Shown here: in pieces, positions 1 through 12,306 of the stretch | Position numbering within the stretch: position 1 is the first letter of the stretch | Layout of the letters: the number at the start of each line of letters is the position of its first letter | DNA from: Hedera helix | Lineage: Eukaryota > Streptophyta > Magnoliopsida > Apiales > Araliaceae | DNA: 64,000 nt | Assembly (NCBI GenBank): GCA_947179155.2 | Contig: OX359282.1 | Span: 9,709,533-9,773,532, forward strand | Direction: 5' to 3' | The notes under the pieces: model-generated | Told to the model about the DNA's origin: nothing | What the model saw: only the letters and a program-made list of their open reading frames with translations | Database searches by the model: none | Made by a program: the position numbers and the translations under genes

Positions 1-1933
1 ACCCAACGACACCCGATGTTACGCATAACATCATCTCCATACTGTATTTTGACAGTGAATGTCAGTTATCTGACCACAACACAATATCCCCTATTTCTAG
101 GGTTGTTCTACTCGGTTATAACAATCAGAGTCCGCACCAAAATAATTTGGATTTGATTAAATTTAAATATCTCCAAAGAATTATTAACAATTCAATGATT
201 TAACATATCATATCAACTGTGTCTAGCCGAAGCAAATAGCATAGACTAATTTCTCAAAACAGTTCATAAAATAATAAGAACTTTACAACATAAAATATAG
301 TTCGATAATGGAACAATTTGTAGATGCACGTAAGTGCGAGAACTTGCAATTCAGGAAATTCGCATAAGTTAAGGAACTTGCATGAAAATAGGAACTTGCC
401 CAAATATAGAAATTTGTACAAAAATAAAGACTTGCACATATTAGGAAATTTGACTGGATAGTGTATATCTCCCTCGTCTATGTTACTAACTTCCTTCAAA
501 TGATTACTTAGAATATCCATAAGAATTTATTTATTTAACTTAACTATTATAATTAATAGTTACTGTCGGTATTTATTCGTAACCCGTTTCGGTAATTTTC
601 TTTTAACGTAAACTCAATCTTGAGTATCCCCTCATACCATTTCTAGAACATCACCATAAAAATGACTAATTAACACTTACTCAAGCTCATGCATTCCATA
701 TTAACATATTTTAACCGATTAAATTATACTACATATTTTCTGATTTTACTTTACTTATTTTTCTTAACTTTATTTTCTTCATTAAACCTCCTTAACCAAT
801 TTTTTTTTTTTTATCCTGCTGGCCCCATATAGTTAATTATATTTTAAATATTTTTTATTTTTTCCATATTTTTCCATCACTATTTAATATTTATTTAAAG
901 ACTATTTCTGTCCAAAATTAAAATATTCATTATAATTCGAAATTACTTCCAAAAATTATGAAATTTGTACAGTAAATCAACCACATCACAGAGAAGTTTC
1001 GGTAAAAATTTCAAGCCCAAATCCTTTACCAAAACCAAGTTATTCACATTTTAGGGTTTCAATTACCCGCATTATTTTATTTTTAGTAAATTTTCTACTG
1101 CTCCGATTGAACTCATTTTTGGACGTGAGGTGCTTCACAACATGTTACATCTTCCATAATTATCTCAGATTTTTCAGAGATGTTTAAGCATGTCAAACAA
1201 CCCAAAAACAGTTTATGATTAGGGGGTTTTCAAAACTGATCAGGCTGCTTTAAAATTTTACCATAAATAATCTACAAAGAATGATCTTCAAATTTATAGT
1301 GTAGTTAGGACACCTCCAGGGCTAGCTACCCTCAAAATTTCAAACCCTAACTCTATCAATTATTTGTTATGATTTTTACAAAAACAGTTTAGGAATTAAG
1401 GTTTTATATGCATGATCTTAAGTTTCTACTTTACTTTCTTGCAATCTTTTGAGTTCTTTTGCTTGATTCATATAATCACAAGTGTAATACACCAAACATA
1501 GGCTTAAGCATTATATCCCAACATCACTTCCATAAAACTTTCATAGTTATAATCTTAAACATAATTAAACAAGGATTAAAAGCTAGGTTAGGGTTTTATA
1601 CCTTCCTAGGCTGCTTCCTTCTTTCCTTTCTTCCTCCTTGCTAGCTTGTTTTCAAAAAAATATTCTGCTCTTTCTCTCCTAGCTGCTGATCAGCCCTCTT
1701 CTCTCTCTTTCAGCTGATTTTTGTTGGTGAAATGAAAATTTTTTGGATGATTTTTCACATTTATATTAAGGGACGAGTTTGTAGGTGTTTGGTAGGTTAG
1801 GTGAGAAAATCTTGGGATTTCTCACCCTTTTCCAATCCTTGCTTGGCCGGTTATTGAAGCTGATTTTCGGAGGTAAATTTTTATTTTTTTTAACATTCTA
1901 GAAGGCTTGACCAAAACCTTGACTTCTTGTTTG

Positions 1934-1985
<52 letters not shown>

Positions 1986-2123
1986 AAATATACACACACA
2001 CACATTTACTCTCATTTACACAACATTCTCAATTATAAATTATACTCTGTTAAATTACAATTATAATTATAATTATATAACCCTAATTACAAAACATTTT
2101 ATGTTATTCTCGGACATATTACA
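1..2123 (-). mobile_element. Ty3/Gypsy-type LTR, reverse orientation, cut by window edge
   Basis: Read on the minus strand, this block begins TGTAATATGTCCG at 2123, like the LTR starts at 42275 (TGTAATATCCC) and 58329 (TGTAATGACCC). It then runs through an LTR-like leader and reaches motifs shared with the other LTRs of the window: GGCTAGACA (plus-strand 219-228) and the GAACAACCCTAG block (about 90-115). The end of the LTR lies beyond base 1. No coding frame is credible; the short ORFs here are chance. Its start abuts the 3' flank of the TGA-type gene. The family resemblance is seen directly; completeness cannot be judged. Confidence 0.65.
1936..2004. repeat. (TA)n microsatellite followed by short (AC)n
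   Basis: An uninterrupted TA tract of about 45 bases is followed by a short AC run. It lies inside the reverse LTR. Confidence 0.9.
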
Positions 2124-2753
2124 TTCGTAAAGCCAACATAGAATCATGTGCGCCTCTCCAGCATTGCACCAATCAAGAAGTTTAATGGGAAACTAAATAT
2201 CTACATCGACTTTTGGGACCTAAATGGTGAATGCCCTAAAGACGGCTCCACTACCAAATACTAAACTTTGTTCGACACCGCCAATCACGAAATGATGTCT
2301 GAAATATGAGCAAGAAAATAAAACACGCGCCTGTGTGTTGAGAGAAGACATAGCAAATGAAAGTCCAGCAGAAGCAGTGCCAACATTGTGGCTGTACTAT
2401 TAAATAATTTGAAGAACCAGAACTGTATAACTCTATTGACTATAATAAATATGAAGACAACACAAACTACTAGAGTCAACTTAAAAGTACAAGTTATTGG
2501 GATCATGCAACCAAGCTGAAGAGAGGTAGGACTCAACAACACCACAACAGATAGAAAGATTAGTAGAAAAAAAAGTTTGTTAATGAACTCTGGCTGTTAA
2601 AGCTACATGGCTGGTTGGACTGCCTCCACTTTGAAATGAGAATAGTTAAATCCGGTAAGATGCACAGGCAGAATTCTGAATCCTATATAGTACAATGAAC
2701 AATTTGCAAGACGCATCACCTTCCAAACAAGTATCACCATAGATGGTCTTTTC
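2124..2753 (-). other. Probable 3' UTR and downstream flank of the TGA-type gene
   Basis: This stretch lies between the stop codon of the last TGA exon (2754-2756) and the start of the reverse LTR. It is less AT-rich than the surrounding transposon DNA and shows no convincing ORF or repeat. The call as 3' UTR rests on position only; I cannot place a polyadenylation site. Confidence 0.45.
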
Positions 2754-2896
2754 TCACTCCCGGGGGCGGGCAAGCCAGAGAGAGCTAAGAGCTCGGAGCC
2801 GAGAGAAATAGTCATTGATGGAAATAACAGCACGAGCCGACTGGTGAGTTGTTAATATACAATGTAATTGTTGGAGGGTTTGTTGCCTCAGATTGT
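2754..2896 (-). CDS. TGA factor last exon with conserved C-terminus
   Basis: The minus strand reads DNLRQQTLQQLHCILTTHQS, then ARAVISINDYFSRLRALSSL and WLARPRE followed by TGA at 2754-2756. This is the universal C-terminal exon of clade II TGA factors. The nearest acceptor is TTCCAG|ACAATC (2898-2897). Joined to the donor at 20228 it shifts the frame. An AG eight bases inside the exon would restore the frame but drop the ADNLR residues. The family Ala codon before DNLR is missing here. The exon lies 17.3 kb from its neighbour, and the inverted-repeat element begins about 40 bases from the acceptor. Confidence 0.92.
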
Positions 2897-2935
2897 CTGG
2901 AATAAATATTAATTATTTTACGTCACCTAAGCCCA

Positions 2936-3213
2936 AATATAAATTAATACCCTGATTTATTGGTCTTTTTTCACGTAGGTGATCGACTTTTTAATTTTTA
3001 TAATCAGGTGATTAAACTACTGATTTTTTTCACTTTTGTTCAATTGAACCTGTCATATCAAAAATTGATGATGTGTCATACATGCGGCATTTCAGTGCTG
3101 ATGTGCCAAAAAAGAATAATTTTTTGTTAAATTAATATCATTTTTCATAATTAAAAGGGTAAAAATGTAATAAACATAACATAAATTAATTTTTGAAAAG
3201 CAAAATCAAAATG
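2936..3213 (+). repeat. Left terminal inverted repeat of the outer element
   Basis: Matches the reverse complement of 19480-19743, including the shared strings GTTCAATTGAACCTGTCATA and ATCAGGTGATTAAACTA. Confidence 0.85.
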
Positions 3214-4006
3214 TATAATACAAAATATCTTACATATAATTAATATTCCCTCTCTCTCCCAGCATTTTCTTCCCTTTTCCCGGGTCCCGACCCCATGCCC
3301 AGTTACCCGTCCCGTCCTCGAGGTCTCGTCTTCCTCATCTCTTTCGGTCCTGTTTTTTTAACAGAGATAGTAAACAAAAGAAAAAATAGGGAAATAGAGT
3401 AGAGATCTAAACATTGGCTGATGGCGATCTATTTTCTTATTCTCCTTTCCTTTTTTTCTTTTCGTTTTCTGATATGGATATTGCTAGTTGTTCGATAATG
3501 AGGCAAATCAGAGTCGCGGTGTAGTGCATTTCAATTGTGAACCCACATAAAAGATAAAAACTCGGATATGGAAGAAGGAAATAAAAATAATAATAATAAT
3601 AATAATAATATCGCCTACAACAATGCTAGTCTCCAAAAAAAAGATGGAGATAAAATATCTCTAATATTTCGGCAGATTCATTGTTTCGATCACTTTCTCC
3701 CTATATCTGAATTTGTTGTTTGAAGCGATAAGCGAAAGATGGAGTTTTGGATTTGACAACTTTTATTTGAGAGAATGTGTTTGAATCAATTTGTTTTCGG
3801 GTCTGTGAGGGTGAGAATTGATTTTCCAGTTTGTTTTTTGGTCAGATATGATGGATGGTATAACGGAGGACAAGTGGTGGCAGCCGGTGTTGCAACTCAA
3901 AGGAAGCAACAGGCTTGTTGATGATGAATGGTAATGGCTGAATTGGTTCTCAACTCTTAGGGTTGATGTACAAGAGAGAGGAAATTAGATACTTTTCATT
4001 GTATTT
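3214..4006. other. Interior of the outer element, no gene seen
   Basis: Noncoding by inspection. It contains a C-rich patch (3260-3345) and a short AAT run (about 3586-3610). It could be a captured fragment, but I recognise nothing. Confidence 0.4.
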
Positions 4007-4009
4007 GGG

Positions 4010-4017
4010 ATATGATC
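4010..4017 (+). repeat. Target site duplication of the hAT element (copies 4010-4017 and 13585-13592)
   Basis: ATATGATC occurs on both sides of the element, exact. Confidence 0.9.
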
Positions 4018-4940
4018 CGGGGGCGGATCCAGCCTCTGAAGTAAGTGGGGGCAAAAATTCACAATCCATTACAAAAAATAACCCTAAATTTGTGAAACTA
4101 TTTTACGCAAAAAACTATACACATAAATATAGATACCTAAATATAGATATGAAATAATATATGAGTGTTATCTACTAGTACCTTTTCCAAAAAATGGCTT
4201 GTAAGCGTTCATACGAACATGATCGAAGAGCATCTACTTCTCATGATAGAGAAAAGCGTAGGTGCAGAAATAGTTGGCGAAATCGGCGCCCTTGTCCACG
4301 GTGGAGCCGCCATTGCTCCTTCAATAGCCATATGAAGTAAAGTAATGGGTTTTCATAGTTTATGATAGAATAATGGTTAGTAGGACTGGGTGGGATATTA
4401 TTCTTTTCTCCTCTCCTTCCTCTCTCCCTCCCACCACAGAACACCTCTCTCTCTCTAGAGTGTTGCACTTCTTGGGTTGAAAGAATGAACAAATGGGTTA
4501 GGTTCTCTTATTTTATGCTAGGAAAATAATGGGTGGAAGTTGGTGGAAATTTTTGGGTTTCTAAGTCCTTACTCCTTTCCCCTATGTTGCCGAGAGGAAT
4601 ACCAACGTTTTGCTCTCTCTTTTTCCACATTTTCTTCCTTTTTTAATGTCTTGAGAGGAGTATCTTTAATCACCCCATGCATTTGCTATTTTTTAAGCTT
4701 ATTCTTTCTTTTTTTGAGGCCTTGTTGGGGTAGGTATAGGTATTTTAATCAACCTCATGCCATGTGTAAATAGTAATCGAAAATTTTGTATCCGTTTGCA
4801 TTTGTATTTGGAAAAAAACGGATATTATTTTGAATTTATATTTGTTTAATATCCGATCGTTTAACATTCATTTAATTTGAATTTGTTTTAACATTCAACT
4901 TCGAGGTGTGATTCCCATTCCCAATTAAGCCAGGAAAATG

Positions 4941-4948
4941 ATTATAAT
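4941..4948 (+). repeat. Target site duplication of the hAT-like element (copies 4941-4948 and 13298-13305)
   Basis: ATTATAAT is exact on both sides. Confidence 0.88.
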
Positions 4949-5281
4949 CATGGTTGTTAAGTCGTTGCGTCGACTAGGCGACGCTTAGGCGTCGAGGCGC
5001 TACACAAATTGTAAAACGAGTCTATGCCTTGGGTAACTGCACTAAGGTGGTCACCTTGGTTCTTGAGGCGTCGACTTTGGAGGAAAAGCGAACGCCTTGA
5101 ACGCCTTTCTTCCAAAACGAGCGCCTTGGATGAACTGGTCTTCTTCTTCCTCTTTATTAGTAGAGATTATTTTTTCCGTCCTCTCTCATTCTTTTTCCTT
5201 CTCTTTTTTCTTTTGTATTTGACTATTGAGTAAAAGAAAAGTAATTTTGACTGTTTGTAAAGTAGTTGTCTTATATGGGAC

Positions 5282-6338
5282 TGATAGACACATAATTATG
5301 TATTATAATATTCCCATTTTTATTATTTAATATGTTTATTTAATTTAATTAATACATTTTATTTTGTTTTGCAGGAAATAGATAAATAATTGAAGTTGAG
5401 TTGGAAAAGGAGTTCTAGAAGCTTGCAAGTTGATTTTTATTTGGACTCCAATAAAGAGTTGGATACCATGAAAAAGTTGAAATCAATAAGGAAATAAGAG
5501 TCCAAGCTATTCCAAATTAGATTACGATTCAATTTATTTTCTCTATAAATAGGAGTCTTATTTTAGAGAGTAGGGGATAAAAAAATTTCTTATTCTTTTT
5601 CTAGGAGTAGGAGCATGGAGTTGTTTTGCTACTTTTATAACAATTGTTCATTAGTTTAATAAAGTTTCTTTTTAATATTATTCTATTAGTTCTTATTTTA
5701 TTTCATGCAATTTATATTAGAAGTTTTAATTTTGTTTTTCTTTATTATGAATTCCATGGATAGCTAAATTTCTAATATCTAGGATGAAGATGAAATTAAA
5801 TATTGCATATTAATTATTATTTTTCCGTTCCGATATTAATGCCTAATTGTTTATTTCTTCAATTTTACCTTCGCGCATAATTCGTTTTGGTTCTAAATTA
5901 ATTGTGAAGTTTTGATAGGTTATTGTTAAGATATGAGTTTTTCATAATTCATGCTTGCTCAACGAAGTTTGATGAGTTATAGTTAATCCTTAAATTTTCA
6001 TAATCTATGCTTGTCCATATTAATTATATGAATCATTATTTTTAAAGGGAAGGAAAAATAATTTGAAATTAATTAAGGAAAGGAATAATTTAATTATTAT
6101 GTTAGTATTTAGTGGATTCGGATTCCTAGGTAGTTTTTCTCATTACTAATTTTCGTTATTAATTTTTAATTTGCATTATTTAGTTAATCAATCATCTCCA
6201 CTACTTTTTATTTCTAATTTGTTTGGAATATAAATTAAGGGAACATTGAAATCAATTTAGTCTCTGTGGTTTGACCTGTACTTGCCCGTTCTTCAATTTG
6301 ACGTTGTGCACTTGCAGTTACTATTTTTTATCACATCA
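5282..6338 (+). repeat. 5' LTR of element A
   Basis: Starts TGATAGACACATAATTATG and ends TTTTTATCACATCA. It differs from the 3' LTR by scattered substitutions, roughly 97% identical by eye. Confidence 0.95.
5544..5551 (+). promoter_or_regulatory. TATA box in LTR of element A
   Basis: TATAAATA, repeated at 11507-11514 in the 3' LTR, is the likely core promoter. The 3' copy reads TATAAATA followed by T. Confidence 0.6.
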
Positions 6339-6344
6339 AGTTTT

Positions 6345-6362
6345 TGGCGCCGCTTCCGGGGA
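6345..6362 (+). other. Primer binding site, tRNA-Asp type
   Basis: TGGCGCCGCTTCCGGGGA lies 6 bases after the LTR. It matches the complement of the plant tRNA-Asp 3' end (TGGCGCCGTTGCCGGGG) with two mismatches. Confidence 0.85.
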
Positions 6363-7266
6363 CTAGATTTAATTTCTTATTCCTTAATTTTTATTTCTTC
6401 GAATTAGTTTTTACCACTAATTTTTTTTTTTTTTTTGCAGATTACCGAAGCGGATCGAAGGAGCAAAAACATAGATATTTTGTTGCTGCGCTTTCTTGGT
6501 ACTTCGTATCTCCATAATTTTTCTTATTTTTTTATTATATAAAATAGAGAAAAAAATAGTAGTTTAGTTTATTATTTTTAGTTTAAAAACTAATTGCCGC
6601 ATTCATGCATTCACTCACGTAGAGTACATCCTGCTTAGGTTTTTATTTTTATTTTATTTTATTTTTGTTAAATATAAACTGTGGCGATTGCTGGAGGATT
6701 GAGGTACGTCAAATTTTTTGTTCTTTCGTAATTCACATAGTTTTAAGACATTTTATTTGTTTACAGTTTTTATTTTATTTGTTTATTCTTATTTTTAATT
6801 TGACTTTAAGGGCACAAACCATAACAAGATAAGGTGGGGATTTCACCACCCTTCCTTGACCCACAAACAACCTAACTTTGTATAACCGACTTAATAAAAT
6901 CAAGTAGACGTTGGCCCCCAAAACTCTCGAGCTCAATTAGGACAAGGAATTCTGAGAGGAGTCTGAATTCTTAATTAATTATATTACTGGTGTCTAGGCA
7001 AGTGGTTCAAAAGGTAAACACCTAAAGGACGCGCGGTTATTTAATTAGTCACCGTACCCACGGAGAGACTCCCACCGTTCTTACACTTATCTGGCTAGCG
7101 GTGTGATTAATTTTGAATTTGGTGGACCTTAAAGAGTAACTTGGAACAGTTAGGAGCTGTCTAGATTTTATTTAGGTTGACCTTAGAAGTAGTTTTTATT
7201 TTATTTTATTTTTTTTATTCATTTTTATGTGCTTATTTTTTTACGTGCTTATCTGCTAAGTAGTAT
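6363..7266 (+). other. Leader of element A
   Basis: T-rich noncoding leader between primer site and gag. No other feature seen. Confidence 0.5.
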
Positions 7267-10052
7267 ATGCAAAAAGTGTGGGTTAGGGATAAAACATCTC
7301 GGTTAGTGAGAAGAATTGATTTTTCAAATTTCACTTTAAAAAATCTCACTTCTAAAAACGTGGAAGTTGCACAAACTGTTTCTTTGAGAGATCGATGTTA
7401 TCCTGCCCGCTCTGCCCACCCTTCATGCATCAGTCTACCACCAGTAAATGGTAATAATTTTGAACTAAAACCGCACTTTATAAATATGTTACCTAGGTTT
7501 ACTGGAATAGAAGATCCATATTTATTCATTCAGGAATTTGAGGAAGTCTGTGCTTTAATAAAAATTCAACAATTGTCTGAAGACTCGATTAGGCTAAGAT
7601 TTATCACATTTGCTTTAAAAGATAATGCTAAAAAGTGGTTATATAGCCTAGCGAATAATTTCATAACAACCTGGAAGGGATGTGTTGTTACATTTCTAAA
7701 TAAATATTTTCCAAATCATAAAACTTCCGAGATTAGGACTGCAATTCATCAATTTTACCAACTTGAAAACGAGTCGTTTTGGAAATATTTTGATATTATT
7801 TAAAAATTTGTTATCCAGTGTCCACATCATGGAATTGAAAAATGGAGATTGTGTCAAATTGCCTACAAAGGTTTAGATTTTTCCACTAAAACAATGTTAG
7901 AGTCAATGTGTCAAGGGGATTTTCTAAAAAATGATGAGGAAAGGGCTTGGGAGTTTTTAGAAGACTTAGCAGAAAAAACCACGCAATGGGAAACCACCCG
8001 AAAGACCGATAAATCTAGTTCATTTAGGGGTGTTCATACAATTGACAATTCAATTGCTACCGAAGCTAAGTTGGCGAGTGTACTTAAAAGACTTGAAGCT
8101 TTAGAAACTAGGGATATATCATATGCAAACCAACTTGAAGAATTTGACCAAGTCAATGTAATGTCTCAAAGACCTATGAACGACCCATTTGCACCCACTT
8201 ATAATCCAGGTTGGAGAAATCATCCTAATTTTGCATGGAACCAAGGATCATACCCAAATAACTCTTCAAATCAAGTCAATCGGTCTCAAAATCAAACTTT
8301 TCAACCCTATCAAAAGCCGAATCATGGTCCGTACCAAAATTCAAATTCAGCAACTCAATGTCCACCAGGTTTCCCTAATGAAAGTGAAAAGAGACTTAGC
8401 AATTTAGAGAAAAGCATGGAATCTTTAATGAAATCTCAGGAAACTTTAATGAACTCTCAAACTAATTTCATGCAAAACAGTAACCAAGCCATATCTCGGT
8501 TAGAGATTCAAATGAGTCAATTGGCCACTATAGTTAGTGAAATAGAGAAGGGAAAGTTTCCTAGCCAACCCGAGACCAACCCGAAATTTCCAGTCCCTAA
8601 TCAAAAACCTTATCATGCTAATTCACTTGAAAACAACTAAAACCAAGTCAATCATGTGAATTCTGTAATCTCGTTAAGGTCTGGAAATCATTTTAACAAT
8701 CATGCTGGCATTGATAATGAAGAAGAGGAAAATTTAATTGATAAATCTAATAATCCATCTTCACAGTCAGCCCAGCCTGAAAAGCCCACCACTTCTGAGT
8801 CAATAGGCCCATCTAACAAACAATTGTTAAAAAATGATCAAACCATATCTTCGGAGTATAATGAAAAAGTCTTTAAACCAAAAGCCCCATTCCCCCAAAG
8901 ACTAATTTCAAACAAGCAGTCAACTCAGTTAGACAAAATTCTAGAAGTGTTCAAACAAGTGAAAATTAATATTCCTCTTCTAGATGTTATTCAACAAATC
9001 CCCTCATATGCTAAATATCTAAAAGATTTGTGCACACACAAAAGAATCACTCATGTTCCTAAGAAAGCTTTTCTAACAGCCCATGTTAGTTCTATCATAT
9101 CATGTCAAGTCCCTGTGAAGTATAAAGACCCTGGTTGTCCTACTATTTCATGTATCATAGGTGACACCTTAATTGAAAAGGCTTTGCTTGATTTAGGAGC
9201 GAGTGTTAACCTTTTATCATTTTCTGTGTACCAAACCTTGGGCTTAGGGGAGTTAAAAAAGACAAGAGTCACACTCCAATTAGTTGACCGTTCCATCAAA
9301 GTGTCAAAAGGAATAGTTGAAGATGTACTCATTAAGATTGGCGATTTTGTGTTCCCTGTCGATTTTGTTGTTCTTGAAACTCAACCTGTTGCCAACCCCA
9401 ACGGTCAAATTCCTGTCATTTTAGGTAGGCAACTTCTAATGCGTTAATCAATAGTAGAAATGGACTAATGAAATTAATATTTGGGAACATGACAATTGAC
9501 TTAAATGTATTTAATGTGGGAAAGGAACCTAGTGATTTTTTTGACCAACCTATGAAAGTAAACTTGATCCAAGAGTTGTCTATGACCCAAGTAATGAATG
9601 AAAATAAACTTATGGTTTTGGATGATCTAATAGACTTTTTCTTAAATCACCTTGATCAAAATTGGGATGAGTCTGAATATTTAGATAAGGTCAATGAGTT
9701 GTTGAGGTCTACTACACATGAGTCAATAAAATTTGAAGGCGAAAATGAACCAATCGTTTCCTGTTTTGAAAATATAAGTAAAAATTTTCTTGAGGTCGAT
9801 TCTAAGCATAACTGTGATGAAATTTTTGATTTTTTTCAATTTCTTAGACCACCTGAAAAGTATGAAAAGTTCACACACACTTGCCTTTTTGCATCACTCT
9901 TTTACTATCACATGCATTTTAAGATTTATGAAATTTGTAAAGATGTGCATTTGTTTTCTTTCTCACCACATTTTCTTGTAGCATTATACCCTACCATACG
10001 AGGTACAATTCTTTTATTTCTTTGTTCTCGATTATTTATTTGCGTACATTGA
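7267..10052 (+). pseudogene. Broken gag-protease gene of element A
   Basis: One frame runs from ATG 7267 to 9447 with two in-frame TAA stops (7801-7803, 8638-8640). It then shifts near 9437 to another frame open to 10052. The first part holds a retrotransposon gag domain (FTGIEDPYLFIQEFEEVC, later KKWLYSLANNFITTWKG). After the first stop comes WRLCQIAYKGLDFSTKTMLE and AWEFLEDLAEKTTQWE, typical of plant Ty3/Gypsy gag, then a Gln/Asn-rich region (PGWRNHPNFAWNQ). After the second stop comes an aspartic protease with ALLDLGASVNLL and IPVILGRQ; DLG stands where DSG or DTG is common. The frame after the shift reads NALINSRNGLMKL, the usual protease tail. Reverse transcriptase should follow but does not. 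Stops and shift show it is dead. Confidence 0.92.
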
Positions 10053-11227
10053 GGACAATGCCTGATTTAGGTATGGGGGGAATTTAGCATTTTTATTTAT
10101 GTATTTTATTTATTTTTTTAGGAAACTAATTCTTTTTACATTAAGAAAAATGAAAAAATGAAAAAATTTGTTTGACTTTTTATGAATCGGATTAATTCTA
10201 ATAAATGTCTGTGGAGTAAAAAAACTTTGAGTAAGATTAAAAGATTTAGAACGCTAGAACCTTTGATAAGATACAAAGTCCTAGTTTGAAATGCCATCTT
10301 GAATAAAATTAAAATTCATAAGCATTTTTGCACTTAATGTTCGCACTAATTCTTAGTTGTGGGGTATAAACTATGAGTCAAGTAATTTCAAGAAAAAAAA
10401 TTAGAAATAAAAAATAATAATGCAACGAGATGGAGCGTAAAATGCACTCGTGGTAAATAAAAATAAGAAAAAGAATCAACGAGATTGAGCGTAAAATGCA
10501 CTCGTTGTAAGAAAAAAAAGAGTTGAAAAATAACAAATACTGCTTCAATATCCATTGAATAAAAGAAAAATCAAGTTTTTGTCTGAAAAGTATGATGGAT
10601 ATAAGCAGTTTGATTAGTCTGATTTTTGTGGCCTTTGTTACTCGAGTTAGTAAGTCCTTAGGGGTGTCTTTACACCTAGTGCCCTAAAGCCAACTGGTTT
10701 GGGAATCATTGGTCAAACGCTCGTTACATGGGTAACTCTGAAAAGCCTAAGAAAAATAGACATTGCACAAGTCAATAATGAAAAAAAATAGAAAAAGAAA
10801 ATATTGAGTTTGCTTGATTTTCACGGTAAAAGTCCCTACTAAGAGTTACATCACATACACATGCATGCATCACAAAGAATTAATTTTATGAAGGATGGTA
10901 TTAAGAATGAAGATGGTGTATTTTTGATAAGGTGAAAGTGTGATTTTGAATTTGATCTTATTTATGTGTAATGCCCATGAATACTTAAAAGTTTTCTTTC
11001 GATTTCATAATTAGTTAAACTCAAAAAGATTTTTATTTTATTTTGAATTTTGTGGGTATATTCACTGCAAACCCTCACAAGACACAACTCGTCCACTTGG
11101 GTTAACCTTGGGGTTTAAAGGCTTGTTGCACATGCTAAGTGCAATCGTGTTTCCTACGAAAATGGTGTAGTTTAGAATTTGTTTTATTTTTATTTTCTTT
11201 TTTGTTTTACGCGAGGACGAGTAAAAG
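10053..11227 (+). other. Noncoding 3' internal region of element A
   Basis: It opens with ATTGAGGACAATG and a polypurine-like GGTATGGGGGG (10072-10082), which resembles the true tract at 11231. It holds three blocks shared with element K: GAGCGTAAAATGCACTCG (10427-10505, twice), the ACTCGAGTTAGTAAG to ATTGCACAAGTCAA block (10638-10774) and CACTGCAAACCCTCAC to CCTACGAAAATGG (11062-11163). No ORF is credible. Confidence 0.7.
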
Positions 11228-11244
11228 TTAGGTATGGGGGTATT
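11228..11244 (+). other. Polypurine tract of element A
   Basis: TTAGGTATGGGGGTATT directly precedes the 3' LTR. Confidence 0.75.
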
Positions 11245-12301
11245 TGATAGACACATAATTATGTATTTTAATATTTCCATTTTTATTATTTAATATGTTT
11301 ATTTAATTTAATTAATACATTTTATTTTGTTTAGCAAGAAATAGATAAATAATTGAAGTTGAGTTGGAAAAGGAGTTCTAGAAGCTTGCAAGTTGATTCT
11401 TATTTGGACTCCAATAAAGAGTTGGATACCATGCAAAAGTTGAAGTCAATAAGGAAAGAAGAGTCCAAGCTATTCCAAATTATATTAGGGTTCAATTTAT
11501 TTTCTCTATAAATATGAGTCTTATTTTAGACAGTAGGGGATAATTTTTTTTCTTATTCTTTTTCTAGGAGTAGGAGCATGGAGTTGTTTTGCTACTTTTA
11601 TAACAATTGTTCATTAGTTTAATAAAGTTTCTTTTTAATATTATTCTATTAGTTCTTATTTTATTTCATGCAATTTATATTAGAAGTTTTAATTTTGTTT
11701 TTCTTTATTATGAATTCCATGGATAGCTAAATTTCTAATATCTAGGATGAAAATGAAATTAAATATTGCATATTAATTATTTTCTTTCCGTTCCGATATT
11801 AATACCTAATTGTTTATTTCTTCAATTTTACCTTCGCGCATAATTCGTTTTGGTTCTAAATTAATTGTGAGGTTTTGATAGGTTATTGTTAATATATGAG
11901 TTTTTCATAATTCATGCTTGCTAAATGAAGTTTGATAAGTTATAGTTAATCCTTAAATTTTCATAATCTATGCTTGTCCATATTAATTATATGAATCATT
12001 ATTTTTAAAGGGAAGGAAAAATAATTTAAAATTAATTCAGGAAAGGAATAATTTAATTATTATGTTAATATTTAGTGGATTCGGATTCCTAGGTAGTTTT
12101 TCTCATTACTAGTTTTCGTTATTAATTTTTAATTTGCATTATTTAGTTAATCAATCATCTCCACCACTTTTTATTTCTAATTTGTTTGGAATATAAATTA
12201 AGGGAACATTGAAATTAATTTAGTCTCTGTGGTTCGACCTGTACTTGCCCGTTCTTCAATTTGACACTATGCACTTGCAGTTACTATTTTTTATCACATC
12301 A
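11245..12301 (+). repeat. 3' LTR of element A
   Basis: Same length as the 5' LTR. Begins TGATAGACACATAATTATG and ends ATCACATCA, followed by the target duplication GGGAC. Confidence 0.95.
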
Positions 12302-12306
12302 GGGAC

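Larger units (their letters stand above)
5282..12301 (+). mobile_element. Non-autonomous Ty3/Gypsy retrotransposon A (gag-protease only)
   Basis: Two LTRs of exactly 1057 bases (5282-6338, 11245-12301), TG...CA ends, 5-bp target duplication GGGAC (5277-5281, 12302-12306), a primer site matching tRNA-Asp and a G-rich polypurine tract. Inside are a broken gag-protease frame and about 1.2 kb of noncoding DNA; reverse transcriptase, RNase H and integrase are absent. The gag and primer site point to the Athila/Tat side of plant Ty3/Gypsy. It sits inside the AGGCG-rich hAT-like element. Confidence 0.95.

Noticed and set aside
1..2100. Small ORFs at 254-520 and 1459-1644
   Set aside because: They fall in the reverse LTR and have no family features.
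2913..2925. TGACG (as-1-like) motif in the TGA-gene intron, read on the minus strand
   Set aside because: A single short motif in intron DNA; autoregulation would be speculation.
3998..4006. Target duplication for the 4007-14494 element
   Set aside because: ATTGTATTT and the right flank TATATATAA do not match well enough.
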